Assembly (NCBI GenBank): GCA_035370405.1
Contig: DAOOVT010000001.1
Coordinates: forward strand, 1 to 64,000
Direction of reading: 5' to 3'
DNA length: 64,000 nucleotides
Origin: UBA5232 sp035370405
GTDB taxonomy: Bacteria; Patescibacteriota; Dojkabacteria; SC72
Positions 44,908 through 52,560 of the stretch are shown here, in pieces; positions within the stretch are counted from its first letter, which is position 1; each line of letters opens with the position of its first letter. The position numbers and the translations under genes are program-made. The notes under the pieces were generated by a model. That model was not told the DNA's origin. It did not search any database and saw only the letters and a list, made by a program, of their open reading frames with translations.

Positions 44908-46911
44908 TTAAATCAAACCATTTGATATCATCCAATCAATCATCGCTCTAGCAATAGCTACTGCATTGTAACTCTGCCCACCATCTTCCAAAAATATGGT
45001 AAGAACATATTTGGGGTTTTCATATGGGAAAAATGTTGTAACCCAAGCATGTGTATGCTCATACTCTCCATCTTTGTTCAATTTCCCGAACTCTGCTGTC
45101 CCAGTTTTTGCAGCAACTTTAATCCTCATTCCTGCAACACCAGTTATAGTTGCCCTTCCTCCATTAACAGCATTAAACATTCCCTCTCTTACAACTTGCA
45201 AAGCATCAGCACTCACGATATTCTCATCTATATCCTCAAATGACACAAACTCCTCCTCTTTATTTTCATTAACAAAATATTTTGCCAAATGAGGCCTATG
45301 CAATGTTCCACCATTTGCAATAGCTGAAGTCCAATTTGCCATCTGCAATGGTGTTACCAATGTAATACCTTGTCCTATTACAGAATTACAAGAGTCTCCT
45401 TCTGGATACCATACAGGTTCTAACCAAGGACTCGTTGTATTTGCCAACGCAATTTTATTTGCTGGGGACGGAAGTCTTCCAGGAGCTTCTCCTGGAAGAT
45501 CTATACCTGTATATTTCCCTATCCCAAACCTTTCAAGGTACGGAACAAGAGCATTCATATCCCAATGACGAATCAACTCACAAAAATAAATATTTGAAGA
45601 AACAGATAGAGCATCAATCATATTTAAAGCTCCATACGCATGATTCCCATATTCCTGAAATGGTGCCCCACTTGAAAATGTATACCCTGCACTACTAACA
45701 TACACAGTATTTTTTGTTACAACTCCTGCATCCAAAGCTCCTGCTGCAACTATGGTCTTAAACGTAGAACCAGGAGGAACTTGTGCTGCTATTGCCCTAT
45801 TAAGAAGAGGATTCTTGGGATCGTTTAACAATGCATCATATTCGCTTTTTGAAATACCTCCTACAAATGGATTGTTATCATATCCTGGAAACGAAACTAA
45901 AGACAAAATTTCTCCATTTGTAACATCTTCGAGTATTCCAGCTCCTCCAATTGCTTTGTAATCACTAATCCCCTCCTCTAAAAGAGAGTACAACTCTTTC
46001 TGTGCATTAATATCTATTGTTAAATACAAATTCTCTCCTGCTACAGGTTCTCTGAGAGTATATGGCTCATCTGACACTGTCTTCCCTACAGCATTCACCT
46101 CCCACGCAACTTGTCCATGTTCACCCAAAAGTTTTTCATCATACTCCCTCTCTATCCCAGTTATACCTATTGTATCAGTTATATCTACATAATCCTTCTT
46201 CTCAAGATCTTCTGCTGTAACATCTCCCGTGTATCCCAAAACATGAGAGATTACATTCCCCGCAGGATAGTATCTTTTACTCCCATCATCTATATACACA
46301 CCTACTAGTTTATCTAAATTTGCCTTCACTTTTATCGCAGTATCATTATCTATATCTGTAGCTATTAGTATCTCTTGGAAATATGGACTTTCTTTATGCA
46401 CAGAAAGTATCTTTTCCATTATGGAAGAATACTCTGATTTTCCATCACCCTTGTTCTTCTTCCAATTATCTCCAAGTATTTCGGAAAGGGAATCAACCGT
46501 CTTCTGTAATTTTTCAGCCTCTATATATCCATCAGAATCTAAATAGTTTTCAATTAGAATATATACATTCATAGATGACACATTTTGTGCCAAAGCTATA
46601 CCATTCCTATCTAAGATTGCACCTCTCAAAGCAGGTTCCGTTTTAATTTTCACCTTATTGGTCAGTGATTTATCAAGCATCTCTTCTCCTAATGCTACTT
46701 GTAGTGTAACTAAATCCTTTATTAAGATACCGAAGATACCTATGAATAGTAGGAACAAGGCAATGTAATTCCATGCTGGATTGATATTATCCTCATGATT
46801 TTTTTTAACCGAATTGCGTAAATTTACTGCAAAGTATTTCCTACTTATGCGTATTCGAAATTTTTCTTTTTTCTTTTTCGGTTCAATTTTTTTAGAAATC
46901 TTTAAGTCCAT
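44908..46911 (-). CDS. mrdA: Penicillin-binding protein 2 (elongasome transpeptidase)
   Basis: A class B PBP cross-linking peptidoglycan during elongation. The 667-residue protein has a basic cytosolic tail, one transmembrane helix (about 48-70), a dimerisation domain (RGAILDRNGIALAQN, about 95-109), and the transpeptidase domain with SxxK in PPGSTFKTIVAAGAL (about 380-394), SxN in SVSSNIYFCEL and KTGTAEFGKL. It follows mreBCD with 3 bp to mreD, forming a complete rod-type wall operon in a presumably very small cell. Confidence 0.94.
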   Translation of the reverse strand: MDLKISKKIEPKKKKEKFRIRISRKYFAVNLRNSVKKNHEDNINPAWNYIALFLLFIGIFGILIKDLVTLQVALGEEMLDKSLTNKVKIKTEPALRGAILDRNGIALAQNVSSMNVYILIENYLDSDGYIEAEKLQKTVDSLSEILGDNWKKNKGDGKSEYSSIMEKILSVHKESPYFQEILIATDIDNDTAIKVKANLDKLVGVYIDDGSKRYYPAGNVISHVLGYTGDVTAEDLEKKDYVDITDTIGITGIEREYDEKLLGEHGQVAWEVNAVGKTVSDEPYTLREPVAGENLYLTIDINAQKELYSLLEEGISDYKAIGGAGILEDVTNGEILSLVSFPGYDNNPFVGGISKSEYDALLNDPKNPLLNRAIAAQVPPGSTFKTIVAAGALDAGVVTKNTVYVSSAGYTFSSGAPFQEYGNHAYGALNMIDALSVSSNIYFCELIRHWDMNALVPYLERFGIGKYTGIDLPGEAPGRLPSPANKIALANTTSPWLEPVWYPEGDSCNSVIGQGITLVTPLQMANWTSAIANGGTLHRPHLAKYFVNENKEEEFVSFEDIDENIVSADALQVVREGMFNAVNGGRATITGVAGMRIKVAAKTGTAEFGKLNKDGEYEHTHAWVTTFFPYENPKYVLTIFLEDGGQSYNAVAIARAMIDWMISNGLI

Positions 46912-46914
46912 AGT

Positions 46915-47418
46915 TTATGACAGTTTTATGTTTGATCTATTACCCTCTTTTCTAAATCTACTAGTAAATATTTCACATAGTATAATTATTATCAAAGAAA
47001 TAGCTGAGTACAAGACACAATTTTTTAATTCTGCTGAAGTTACGAGAGTAAACGCTCTATTCAAAAATAACGATGGAAGCATGGAAAAAAGAATGTAATA
47101 TACCAGTAGGGTGAAGAATTTGACACCCCAAGAAAGTATTCCCACCTCTGTAGAAAAAAATATCGATACCAAAGAGAAGAATATCAAGGCTAATAAGGCT
47201 GTTAAAAAATTAGTTCCTAACATGTAATGAGATGTAACATCAATAATGAGACATATTATGAACATCAAAGGAAAAAGAATTTTCCAATCAACTTTCCTAT
47301 ACAAAAACAAGAAGAAAACAAATGCGATATTTATACCAAGCAAATTAGAAAAAAAACTTTCCAAAAATATGAAGAGAAAAATCCCAACTATTGTGTATAT
47401 TAGTTTTAATACAATCAT
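46915..47418 (-). CDS. mreD: MreD-like rod-shape membrane protein
   Basis: A 167-residue protein of about five transmembrane helices between mreC and mrdA, the invariable mreD position. Sequence motifs are weak (IVGIFLFIFLESFFSNLLGINIAFVFFLFL), as usual for MreD. Assignment rests mainly on topology and context. Confidence 0.75.
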   Translation of the reverse strand: MIVLKLIYTIVGIFLFIFLESFFSNLLGINIAFVFFLFLYRKVDWKILFPLMFIICLIIDVTSHYMLGTNFLTALLALIFFSLVSIFFSTEVGILSWGVKFFTLLVYYILFSMLPSLFLNRAFTLVTSAELKNCVLYSAISLIIIILCEIFTSRFRKEGNRSNIKLS

Positions 47419-47424
47419 ATTGTT

Positions 47425-48249
47425 CTATATTTCAACAAATACAGTAATTAAATTATCATAATTGATTAATGGATTTACATAACCAGTTTTTGATGTATTC
47501 GCTGGATTGTCAGATAGCCCTACTAGATATCCAAGTACTAGGTAATTTCCAATTTTTTCATCGTTAAGCACAACAACATCTCCCTCTTTAACATTTGCAT
47601 CAGCAGACATATTTTCCACTTTGATACCATTGCCTGTCCCTATGACAACTGCTTTGCTTAGAATCGGTGGTTCAGAGGAAATGACTGCATTCTCAACACC
47701 TGGTTGAGTGATTATTGCTTCAAAATTATTTCCTTTAGACAAGGGTAATTTTACTAGAGATCCAGTTTTATCCGATTTTATAACTTGCCCAACATATACA
47801 TTACCAATACTTACAACATTGTCCTGCTTCACTCCATCATCACTTCCAGCATTTATTTTTATATATTCGGAGTCATTTCTACCAAGCACTTTACAAGTAA
47901 CATATTTTTTTGATATATCAGAAAGGTTTAATTGTTTTTTCAAAGAGTCATTCTCTTCCTTTAAGATTAAGTAGTAGGAATTGTTAATATCTTTTTCATA
48001 CATATCAATTTTTAAGTTATTGTAATCTTCCATAAATTCACCCATCTTCACAAAATTTTGGAAATACCTCCTTACTCCCGTACCAATTTCCGCTCCATTA
48101 TATGCCAAAGGCTCAAATACATATGATATTCCATTTCTAAGAGAGGTTACTAATCCAATACTATCTAGTAGTACAAAAATTATTCCTGCAAGTATACTCA
48201 CAGATATATATACATATGTATTGTCAAAAACAGATTGAGTCTTTCTCAT
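47425..48249 (-). CDS. mreC: Rod-shape determining protein MreC
   Basis: A membrane-anchored protein linking MreB to PBP2. From ATG 48249 it has 274 residues: one N-terminal transmembrane helix (about 13-33), a coiled coil with NNLKIDMYEKDINNSYYLILKEENDSLKKQL (about 75-105), then beta domains with VTCKVLGRNDSEYIKINAGSDDGVKQDNVV typical of MreC. A GTG five codons upstream is an alternative start. Between mreB and mreD. Confidence 0.92.
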   Translation of the reverse strand: MRKTQSVFDNTYVYISVSILAGIIFVLLDSIGLVTSLRNGISYVFEPLAYNGAEIGTGVRRYFQNFVKMGEFMEDYNNLKIDMYEKDINNSYYLILKEENDSLKKQLNLSDISKKYVTCKVLGRNDSEYIKINAGSDDGVKQDNVVSIGNVYVGQVIKSDKTGSLVKLPLSKGNNFEAIITQPGVENAVISSEPPILSKAVVIGTGNGIKVENMSADANVKEGDVVVLNDEKIGNYLVLGYLVGLSDNPANTSKTGYVNPLINYDNLITVFVEI

Positions 48250-48270
48250 TTTCAAACAAAACACATTTAA

Positions 48271-49326
48271 TTAAACCAGCTCATCCCATGATTTTTGTAT
48301 TCTTTGGAGTAGATCTATGTGATCGAGCATTAGTGCTGTACCTTTAGCTGTTACAGACATAGGTTCATCAACTATTTTAACTGGCATATTAAGTTCTTCA
48401 CTAAGGTATACATCCATTCCTCTTATCAATGCGCCCCCACCAGTAAGATATACACCTGAAGTAAGTAAATCCTTCAGAAGTTCTGGCGGAGTATCTTCTA
48501 TGGCATCTTTTACAGATTCTGTTATTATTCCAATGGTATTCATGATTGCTTCTCTTATCTCTATGCTGTTAATTTCAACAGTTTTGGGTAATCCGGTAAG
48601 CAAATCACGTCCTTGCACACCCTGTTTCTTTTCCTTTTTTAGAGGAATAGCTGAACCCATGAGTATTTTAATATCTTCTGAACTTCTCTCACCTATCAGA
48701 ACATTGTATTTATTCCTTATGTAATTAACGATATCCTCATCCATTTCATCTCCAGCCACTTTCATTGTTTTGTCAACAACAATATCTCCGAGTGAAAATA
48801 CTGCTATATCCGTAGTCCCTCCCCCTATATCAACAATCATGCTCCCTGAAGCATCTTCAACAGGAAGACCAGCCCCTACTGCAGCAGCCATAGATTCTTC
48901 AACTATGAAAACTTCCCTAGCTCCAGCAGTTTTTACTGCATCTATAACTGCTTGTCTTTCAACTTCGGTAACAGATGATGTTACTCCAACAATAACTCTT
49001 GGCCTTGGTATCTTAAACCCCTTACTAAAGTATGTGTGAGCTTTCTTTATGAAGTGAGAAATCATTGCCTGTGTTGTATCAAAATCTGAGATAACTCCAT
49101 CTCTAAGAGGTCTTACTGCAACTATATTAGCTGGAGTTCTCCCTATCATCTGACGAGCTTCCTTCCCTACAGCAAGTACCATTTTTGTCCGCTTATCAAC
49201 AGCTACAACTGAGGGTTCAGAGACAACAACACCATGATTTCTCATGTACACCATAGTATTGGCAGTACCTAAATCTATTCCAAAATCATATGTAACTAAT
49301 TCCCATAGGGAATCAAGCATACCCAT
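48271..49326 (-). CDS. mreB: Rod-shape determining actin homologue MreB
   Basis: A 351-residue actin-fold ATPase that organises wall synthesis. Phosphate 1 motif FGIDLGTANTMVYM (about 15-28), connect 1, phosphate 2 MIVDIGGGTTDIAVFSLG (about 168-185), adenosine motif TGGGALIRGMDVYL. It heads mreBCD-mrdA. A second MreB-like gene occurs at 61880. The 25 bp before the ATG contain three related 8-mers (TAAACGAT, TAAATGAT, TAAACGAT), of unknown meaning. Confidence 0.96.
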   Translation of the reverse strand: MGMLDSLWELVTYDFGIDLGTANTMVYMRNHGVVVSEPSVVAVDKRTKMVLAVGKEARQMIGRTPANIVAVRPLRDGVISDFDTTQAMISHFIKKAHTYFSKGFKIPRPRVIVGVTSSVTEVERQAVIDAVKTAGAREVFIVEESMAAAVGAGLPVEDASGSMIVDIGGGTTDIAVFSLGDIVVDKTMKVAGDEMDEDIVNYIRNKYNVLIGERSSEDIKILMGSAIPLKKEKKQGVQGRDLLTGLPKTVEINSIEIREAIMNTIGIITESVKDAIEDTPPELLKDLLTSGVYLTGGGALIRGMDVYLSEELNMPVKIVDEPMSVTAKGTALMLDHIDLLQRIQKSWDELV

Positions 49327-49426
49327 CGTTTAATCATTTAATCGTTTAAATAATATACGACATTATACAACAAAAACTGTTCATTTAAGAACCAAAAGAG
49401 TAAAAATTTCTTTGAAAAATGTAAAA

Positions 49427-49642
49427 CTACTTTAATACTTCCTTTTGAAGCTTCTTGTAGCACTTCATACAAACAGTAAGTTTCGTAGGGATACCATCAA
49501 CCTCCACTTCAACTGTACGAAGATTAGGCTTAAAGGCCCTCTTTGTTTTTGGAGCTTTGTATCTCCACCCAACAGAGTGCTTGTGCTGTATCCTATTACC
49601 AGACACTGTAGATTTTAAACATAAATCGCATCCTTTTGACAT
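49427..49642 (-). CDS. rpmB: Ribosomal protein bL28
   Basis: The 71-residue protein begins MSKGCDLCLKST and has the family core GNRIQHKHSVGWRYKAPKTKRAFKPNLRTVEV. CDLC and CMKC form a zinc-ribbon pair, the Zn-containing variant. The track's upstream 17 codons are outside the transcript implied by the promoter at 49652-49680. Confidence 0.95.
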   Translation of the reverse strand: MSKGCDLCLKSTVSGNRIQHKHSVGWRYKAPKTKRAFKPNLRTVEVEVDGIPTKLTVCMKCYKKLQKEVLK

Positions 49643-49651
49643 AGTCCGTGC

Positions 49652-49680
49652 ATTATATATTAAAACAAGCGACGACGCAA
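49652..49680 (-). promoter_or_regulatory. Promoter of rpmB (nearly leaderless)
   Basis: On the minus strand TTGCGT (49675-49680), a 17-nt spacer and a perfect TATAAT (49652-49657). The expected start near 49645 leaves about 3 nt before the ATG at 49642. Confidence 0.7.
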
Positions 49681-49709
49681 CCATTTCATTCACATATCTG
49701 TATCACAGA

Positions 49710-49729
49710 ATATACCCCACGGGGTATAT
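49710..49729. promoter_or_regulatory. CsoR-like GC-core palindrome between rpmB and the M50 protease gene
   Basis: Arms ATATACCCC and GGGGTATAT are perfect 9-bp inverted repeats around AC. With only two central bases it cannot form an RNA hairpin, so it is probably a protein site. The TACCCC..GGGGTA layout resembles operators of the copper sensor CsoR. It lies about 30 bp upstream of the plus-strand -10 and 30 bp upstream of the rpmB -35. Confidence 0.5.
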
Positions 49730-49759
49730 TATCTCTTCTTTTCTCTAATCAGCATAGTG

Positions 49760-49765
49760 TATAAT
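49760..49765 (+). promoter_or_regulatory. -10 element of the M50 protease gene
   Basis: A perfect TATAAT overlaps the first ATG of the open frame (49764). Transcription would begin near 49772, so translation should start at the next ATG, 49776, on an almost leaderless mRNA. Confidence 0.5.
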
Positions 49766-49775
49766 GACGACAACT

Positions 49776-50387
49776 ATGTTTGATATCACATGGATGGTCT
49801 TTGCGTTACCATCAATAATTCTAGCGTCAGCAGTACACGAATATGCTCATGCTGCGACTGCATACAAGCTCGGAGATCCAACAGCAAAAGCAGAAGGAAG
49901 AATGACATTAAACCCCCTTGCTCATATCGACCCCATGGGTATTTTGTGTATGGTTCTTTTTCGATTCGGATGGAGCAAACCAGTTCCAATAAATGAAAAT
50001 AATTTCACAAATAAAAAGCTTGGAATGGCACTCTCCGCTCTATCTGGACCAGTGTCAAATTTCATTCTCTTACTACTCACAGCCTTACTCAATTATTTAC
50101 TAAAACCTAGTATCTCCTCTCCCATTTATCTTTTCCTATTTGTCTTCGCCATAGTAAATTGTTCTCTCTCCATATTCAATTTAATTCCAATACCACCACT
50201 TGACGGGCATAAAATTGTCGGAGGATTACTGCCAAATCGCCTATCATACTATTGGGATGATCTTGAGAAATACTCTCTTCTACTAATCATAGTTCTTGTC
50301 CTTCCAATTTTTCCTTTTGGATCTTTAGCCTCATACATCATCTCATCGGCTATTGGAAATATAATGGTGCTACTAGGCTTTTACTAA
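49776..50387 (+). CDS. M50-family site-2-like membrane metalloprotease
   Basis: A 203-residue intramembrane zinc protease of the small S2P group without PDZ domain. ASAVHEYAHAATAYKLGDPTAKAEGRMTLNPLAHIDP (about 18-54) provides HExxH, and NLIPIPPLDGHKIVGGLLP (about 132-150) the third ligand. About five helices. I moved the start to 49776 because the earlier ATG overlaps the -10. Substrate unknown. It stands alone, divergent from rpmB. Confidence 0.88.
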   Translation: MFDITWMVFALPSIILASAVHEYAHAATAYKLGDPTAKAEGRMTLNPLAHIDPMGILCMVLFRFGWSKPVPINENNFTNKKLGMALSALSGPVSNFILLLLTALLNYLLKPSISSPIYLFLFVFAIVNCSLSIFNLIPIPPLDGHKIVGGLLPNRLSYYWDDLEKYSLLLIIVLVLPIFPFGSLASYIISSAIGNIMVLLGFY

Positions 50388-50413
50388 AAGAATTACTAAC
50401 GGCTCAAATATAT

Positions 50414-50442
50414 TTGTTTTATCTTTCCCATCAATATATAAT
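50414..50442 (+). promoter_or_regulatory. Promoter of the 6S-like RNA
   Basis: TTGTTT (50414-50419), a 17-nt spacer and perfect TATAAT (50437-50442). A start 7 nt downstream falls at 50449, exactly the first base of the predicted closing stem. Confidence 0.7.
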
Positions 50443-50448
50443 GAAGTT

Positions 50449-50593
50449 GCTCTGATTGGATATAGGCGGTTTCATAGCTCCATATTGTAGAGCTTGGGAT
50501 CCCAAACAGTGTAAATCGCTCAGTCCTGTGGGATTGAGTTGAGGGAACCCACTTGTTCTTTTTGAGCTCTATGACTCTGCCTCCTTTCAGGGC
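50449..50593 (+). ncRNA. ssrS: 6S RNA candidate
   Basis: About 145 nt fold as one long rod. Closing stem: GCTCTGATTGGA with TCCTTTCAGGGC (10 of 12 pairs), GGCGG with CTGCC, TCATAG with CTATGA, CTC with GAG. A central bubble follows (50481-50494 opposite 50552-50563), then TGGGATCCC with GGGAACCCA (one mismatch), an asymmetric loop, and hairpin CTCAGTCC/GGATTGAG with loop TGTG. G-T wobbles favour the plus strand. A promoter places its 5' end exactly at the stem. A rod with a large central bubble is the hallmark of 6S RNA, which mimics an open promoter and binds RNA polymerase. No obvious terminator. Confidence 0.65.
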
Positions 50594-50610
50594 ATTCATT
50601 CCCTACTCTT

Positions 50611-50639
50611 TTGCATTGACTATTTCTCCATTGTATAAT
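50611..50639 (+). promoter_or_regulatory. Promoter of the tRNA-Thr/tRNA-Tyr unit
   Basis: TTGCAT (50611-50616), a 17-nt spacer and perfect TATAAT (50634-50639), 17 nt before tRNA-Thr(TGT). Confidence 0.7.
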
Positions 50640-50655
50640 AGACTTCTTTCAGGAT

Positions 50656-50732
50656 GCCGAAGTAGCTCAGTTGGTCAGAGCAGCTGTTTTGTAAACAGCA
50701 GGTCAAGAGTCCGAGTCTCTTCTTCGGCTCCA
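50656..50732 (+). tRNA. tRNA-Thr (TGT), CCA encoded
   Basis: GCCGAAG pairs with CTTCGGC; discriminator is T73, then CCA. Anticodon loop TTGTAAA between CTGTT and AACAG gives TGT. T73 instead of A73 is shared with the second threonine tRNA. The T-loop reads GTCCGAGT-like, slightly atypical. Confidence 0.92.
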
Positions 50733-50736
50733 TTGT

Positions 50737-50822
50737 GCAGAGATGGCGGAGCGGTCAAACGCGGTGGACTGTAAATCCACTCCCTTCGGGGTTCATTGGT
50801 TCGAATCCAATTCTCTGCACCA
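50737..50822 (+). tRNA. tRNA-Tyr (GTA), CCA encoded
   Basis: GCAGAGA pairs with TCTCTGC, A73, CCA. Anticodon loop CTGTAAA gives GTA. Long variable arm (CTCCC..GGGG) as in bacterial tyrosine tRNAs; T-loop TTCGAAT. It lies 4 bp after tRNA-Thr, so both are one transcript. Confidence 0.95.
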
Positions 50823-50853
50823 TCTATTATATATGTAACTTTATCTTCATCCC

Positions 50854-50862
50854 TGATATAAT
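50854..50862 (+). promoter_or_regulatory. Extended -10 promoter of tRNA-Thr (GGT)
   Basis: TGA followed by a perfect TATAAT (50857-50862), with TGTAAC 17 nt upstream as weak -35. The tRNA begins 10 nt later. Confidence 0.6.
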
Positions 50863-50871
50863 CGATTCACT

Positions 50872-50945
50872 GCTGGATTAGCTCAGTTGGTTAGAGCACA
50901 TTCATGGTAAGAATGAGGTCCTGAGTTCGACTCTCAGATCCAGCT
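50872..50945 (+). tRNA. tRNA-Thr (GGT), CCA not encoded
   Basis: GCTGGAT pairs with ATCCAGC, discriminator T73, followed by CTC not CCA. Anticodon loop ATGGTAA between CATTC and GAATG gives GGT. T-loop TTCGACT. Confidence 0.94.
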
Positions 50946-50979
50946 CTCTCTTTAAGAAAAGAATATCGTACGAAATTAT

Positions 50980-51008
50980 TTGACCTGTGGAAATATTTCC
51001 AATATAAT
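50980..51008 (+). promoter_or_regulatory. Promoter of rpmG-trnW-secE-nusG-rplKA with embedded palindrome
   Basis: TTGACC (50980-50985), a 17-nt spacer, and perfect TATAAT (51003-51008). The spacer contains the perfect 14-bp palindrome TGGAAATATTTCCA (50988-51001), and ATATTTCC(C)AATATA is repeated 22 bp apart (50993 and 51015), either side of the -10 and start site. This is operator-like. Confidence 0.7.
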
Positions 51009-51062
51009 ACGGCGATATTTCCCAATATACATAAATAAATCGTAATTTGCACAACTGTAAAA

Positions 51063-51227
51063 ATGGCTAAAGTAAAAAGGGACATAATAGCTTTTAAGTG
51101 CTCAGAGTGTGGAGAAAGGAATTACACTCAGTTTAAAACTAAGAATGTCAAAGAAAAAATAGAAAAAAGAAAGTACTGTCCAGTATGTAAAAAACATACA
51201 GTACACAAGGAGACCAAAATAAAATAA
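51063..51227 (+). CDS. rpmG: Ribosomal protein bL33
   Basis: A 54-residue zinc-ribbon protein: MAKVKRDIIAFKCSECGERN, then YTQFKTKNVKEKIEKRKYCPVCKKHTVHKETKIK. Two CxxC pairs mark the zinc-containing form. It opens the classical rpmG-tRNA-Trp-secE-nusG order. The ATG is preceded by ACTGTAAAA without a Shine-Dalgarno. Confidence 0.94.
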   Translation: MAKVKRDIIAFKCSECGERNYTQFKTKNVKEKIEKRKYCPVCKKHTVHKETKIK

Positions 51228-51250
51228 ATGGCTTGGCTCTTTACCAAGAT

Positions 51251-51326
51251 GGGCTCATAGTTTCAATTGGTAAAACAGCGGTCTCCAAAACCGTAGTTCA
51301 CCGTTCGAGTCGGTGTGGGCCTGCCA
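51251..51326 (+). tRNA. tRNA-Trp (CCA), CCA end encoded
   Basis: GGGCTCA pairs with TGGGCCT with G-T wobbles at positions 1-72 and 5-68; G73 and CCA follow. Anticodon loop CTCCAAA gives CCA. Located between rpmG and secE as in many bacteria. No UGA-reading tRNA is seen, consistent with TGA as stop. Confidence 0.93.
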
Positions 51327-51342
51327 AAAAGAATATAGAGTG

Positions 51343-51516
51343 ATGAAAATAATAAAAAATATAATAAATGAAGCGAAGAACACCAAATGGCCTTCAATGA
51401 GAGATGTAGCCACTATGACAATATATACACTAATCGTCTGTGGTATAATTTCCCTAATTATGGCAGGGCTAGACTTAGTCTTAGCAAAATTAAGAGACCT
51501 ATTCCTTAACATGTAA
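51343..51516 (+). CDS. secE: Preprotein translocase subunit SecE
   Basis: A 57-residue single-helix SecE. From ATG 51343: amphipathic MKIIKNIINEAKNTKWPSMRDVATMTIYTLIVC, including the conserved K-x-x-WPS region, then the membrane helix ending LAKLRDLFLNM. The track's earlier GTG would lie inside the tRNA-Trp. It forms the SecYEG channel. Confidence 0.92.
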   Translation: MKIIKNIINEAKNTKWPSMRDVATMTIYTLIVCGIISLIMAGLDLVLAKLRDLFLNM

Positions 51517-51526
51517 ATTAAAAAAA

Positions 51527-52090
51527 ATGAGCAAAAAGATTGAGAAAAAAGAAAAGAAAGAGAACCCAAATGCAAAATGGTATGTACTAAACATAAGAAC
51601 AGGATACGAGAACAGTGTTCAAAAAGAAATAATGCAAAGAGCAACAGCAACTGGAATGCAAGATAAAATAGTAGACATGCTAGTTCCCATACAAAAGAAG
51701 ATCGTTGTAAAGAAAGGGAAACAAGATGTAAAAGAAGAAAAAATATTTCCAGGCTATGTTCTCATTAAAATGGAGCTTGATAACGCAACATGGGACTTAG
51801 TTCAAAACACAGAAGGAGTCAGAGGATTTGTAAAAACAGACAGATATCCCAAGCCATTAGCAGAATCAGAAGTAAAAGCAATAACAAAATTCATGGAAAT
51901 TGAACAACCTTCATATCAAAGCTCATTTAGTATTGGAGAAGCAGTTAAAATTACTGATGGTGCATTTGCTGACTTCATAGGAAGCGTACAGGAAATTGAC
52001 ACTACCAAGGGTAAGATAAAAGTCCTCATCTCATTCTTAGGTAGAGAAGCTCCTGTAGAATTAGAGCTTTCTCAAGTTTCTAAACTTTAG
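51527..52090 (+). CDS. nusG: Transcription antitermination factor NusG
   Basis: NusG links RNA polymerase with the ribosome or Rho. The 187-residue protein has the NGN domain (WYVLNIRTGYENSVQKEI, about 19-36; EKIFPGYVLIKMELDNATWDLVQNTEGVRGFV) and the KOW domain (FSIGEAVKITDGAFADFIGSVQEID). It overlaps no gene and follows secE by 10 bp. Confidence 0.97.
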   Translation: MSKKIEKKEKKENPNAKWYVLNIRTGYENSVQKEIMQRATATGMQDKIVDMLVPIQKKIVVKKGKQDVKEEKIFPGYVLIKMELDNATWDLVQNTEGVRGFVKTDRYPKPLAESEVKAITKFMEIEQPSYQSSFSIGEAVKITDGAFADFIGSVQEIDTTKGKIKVLISFLGREAPVELELSQVSKL

Positions 52091-52111
52091 TAAAATTAAA
52101 AATATTCAGAT

Positions 52112-52540
52112 ATGGCAAAAGAAATTAAAAAAATAATAAAGATAACTATCCCTGCAGGAATGGCTACAATGGCACCCCCCATAGGCCCTACCCTAGCCCC
52201 ATATGGGATAAACACACAAGATTTTTGTGCTCAATTCAATGAAAAAACAAAAGAAAATGGTGGAATATTAACACCAGTCGTTTTAACTATCTATGAAGAC
52301 AGAAGTTTTGATTTCATACTCAAAACTCCACCAACTTCTGAATTAATTAGAAGAGAATTAAAAATTAAGAAAGGATCAGGAAAACCAAATCTTGAAAAGG
52401 TAGGGAAAATTTCAAAAGAACAAATTGCAAAGATTGCAGAGATAAAGATGCCAGACTTAAACACATCAGACCCTAAACAGGCAGCAAAAATAATTGCTGG
52501 TACTGCTAAACAGATGGGCGTTGAGACTGATATTAAATAA
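52112..52540 (+). CDS. rplK: Ribosomal protein uL11
   Basis: A 142-residue protein of the GTPase stalk base. IKITIPAGMATMAPPIGPTLAPYGINTQDFCAQFNEKTKENG is the N-terminal domain (Gln-to-Met-Ala substitution in the usual AGQANPAPPVGPALG); the C-terminal domain has SGKPNLEKVGKISKEQIAKIAEIKMPDLN and ends AGTAKQMGVETDIK. No Shine-Dalgarno is visible before the ATG. Confidence 0.97.
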   Translation: MAKEIKKIIKITIPAGMATMAPPIGPTLAPYGINTQDFCAQFNEKTKENGGILTPVVLTIYEDRSFDFILKTPPTSELIRRELKIKKGSGKPNLEKVGKISKEQIAKIAEIKMPDLNTSDPKQAAKIIAGTAKQMGVETDIK

Positions 52541-52560
52541 TAATTGTTACCAAAATAACT

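Noticed and set aside
49327..49350. Tandem TAAACGAT-like 8-mers before mreB as an operator
   Set aside because: Low complexity AT sequence; three imperfect copies are not enough to call a site.
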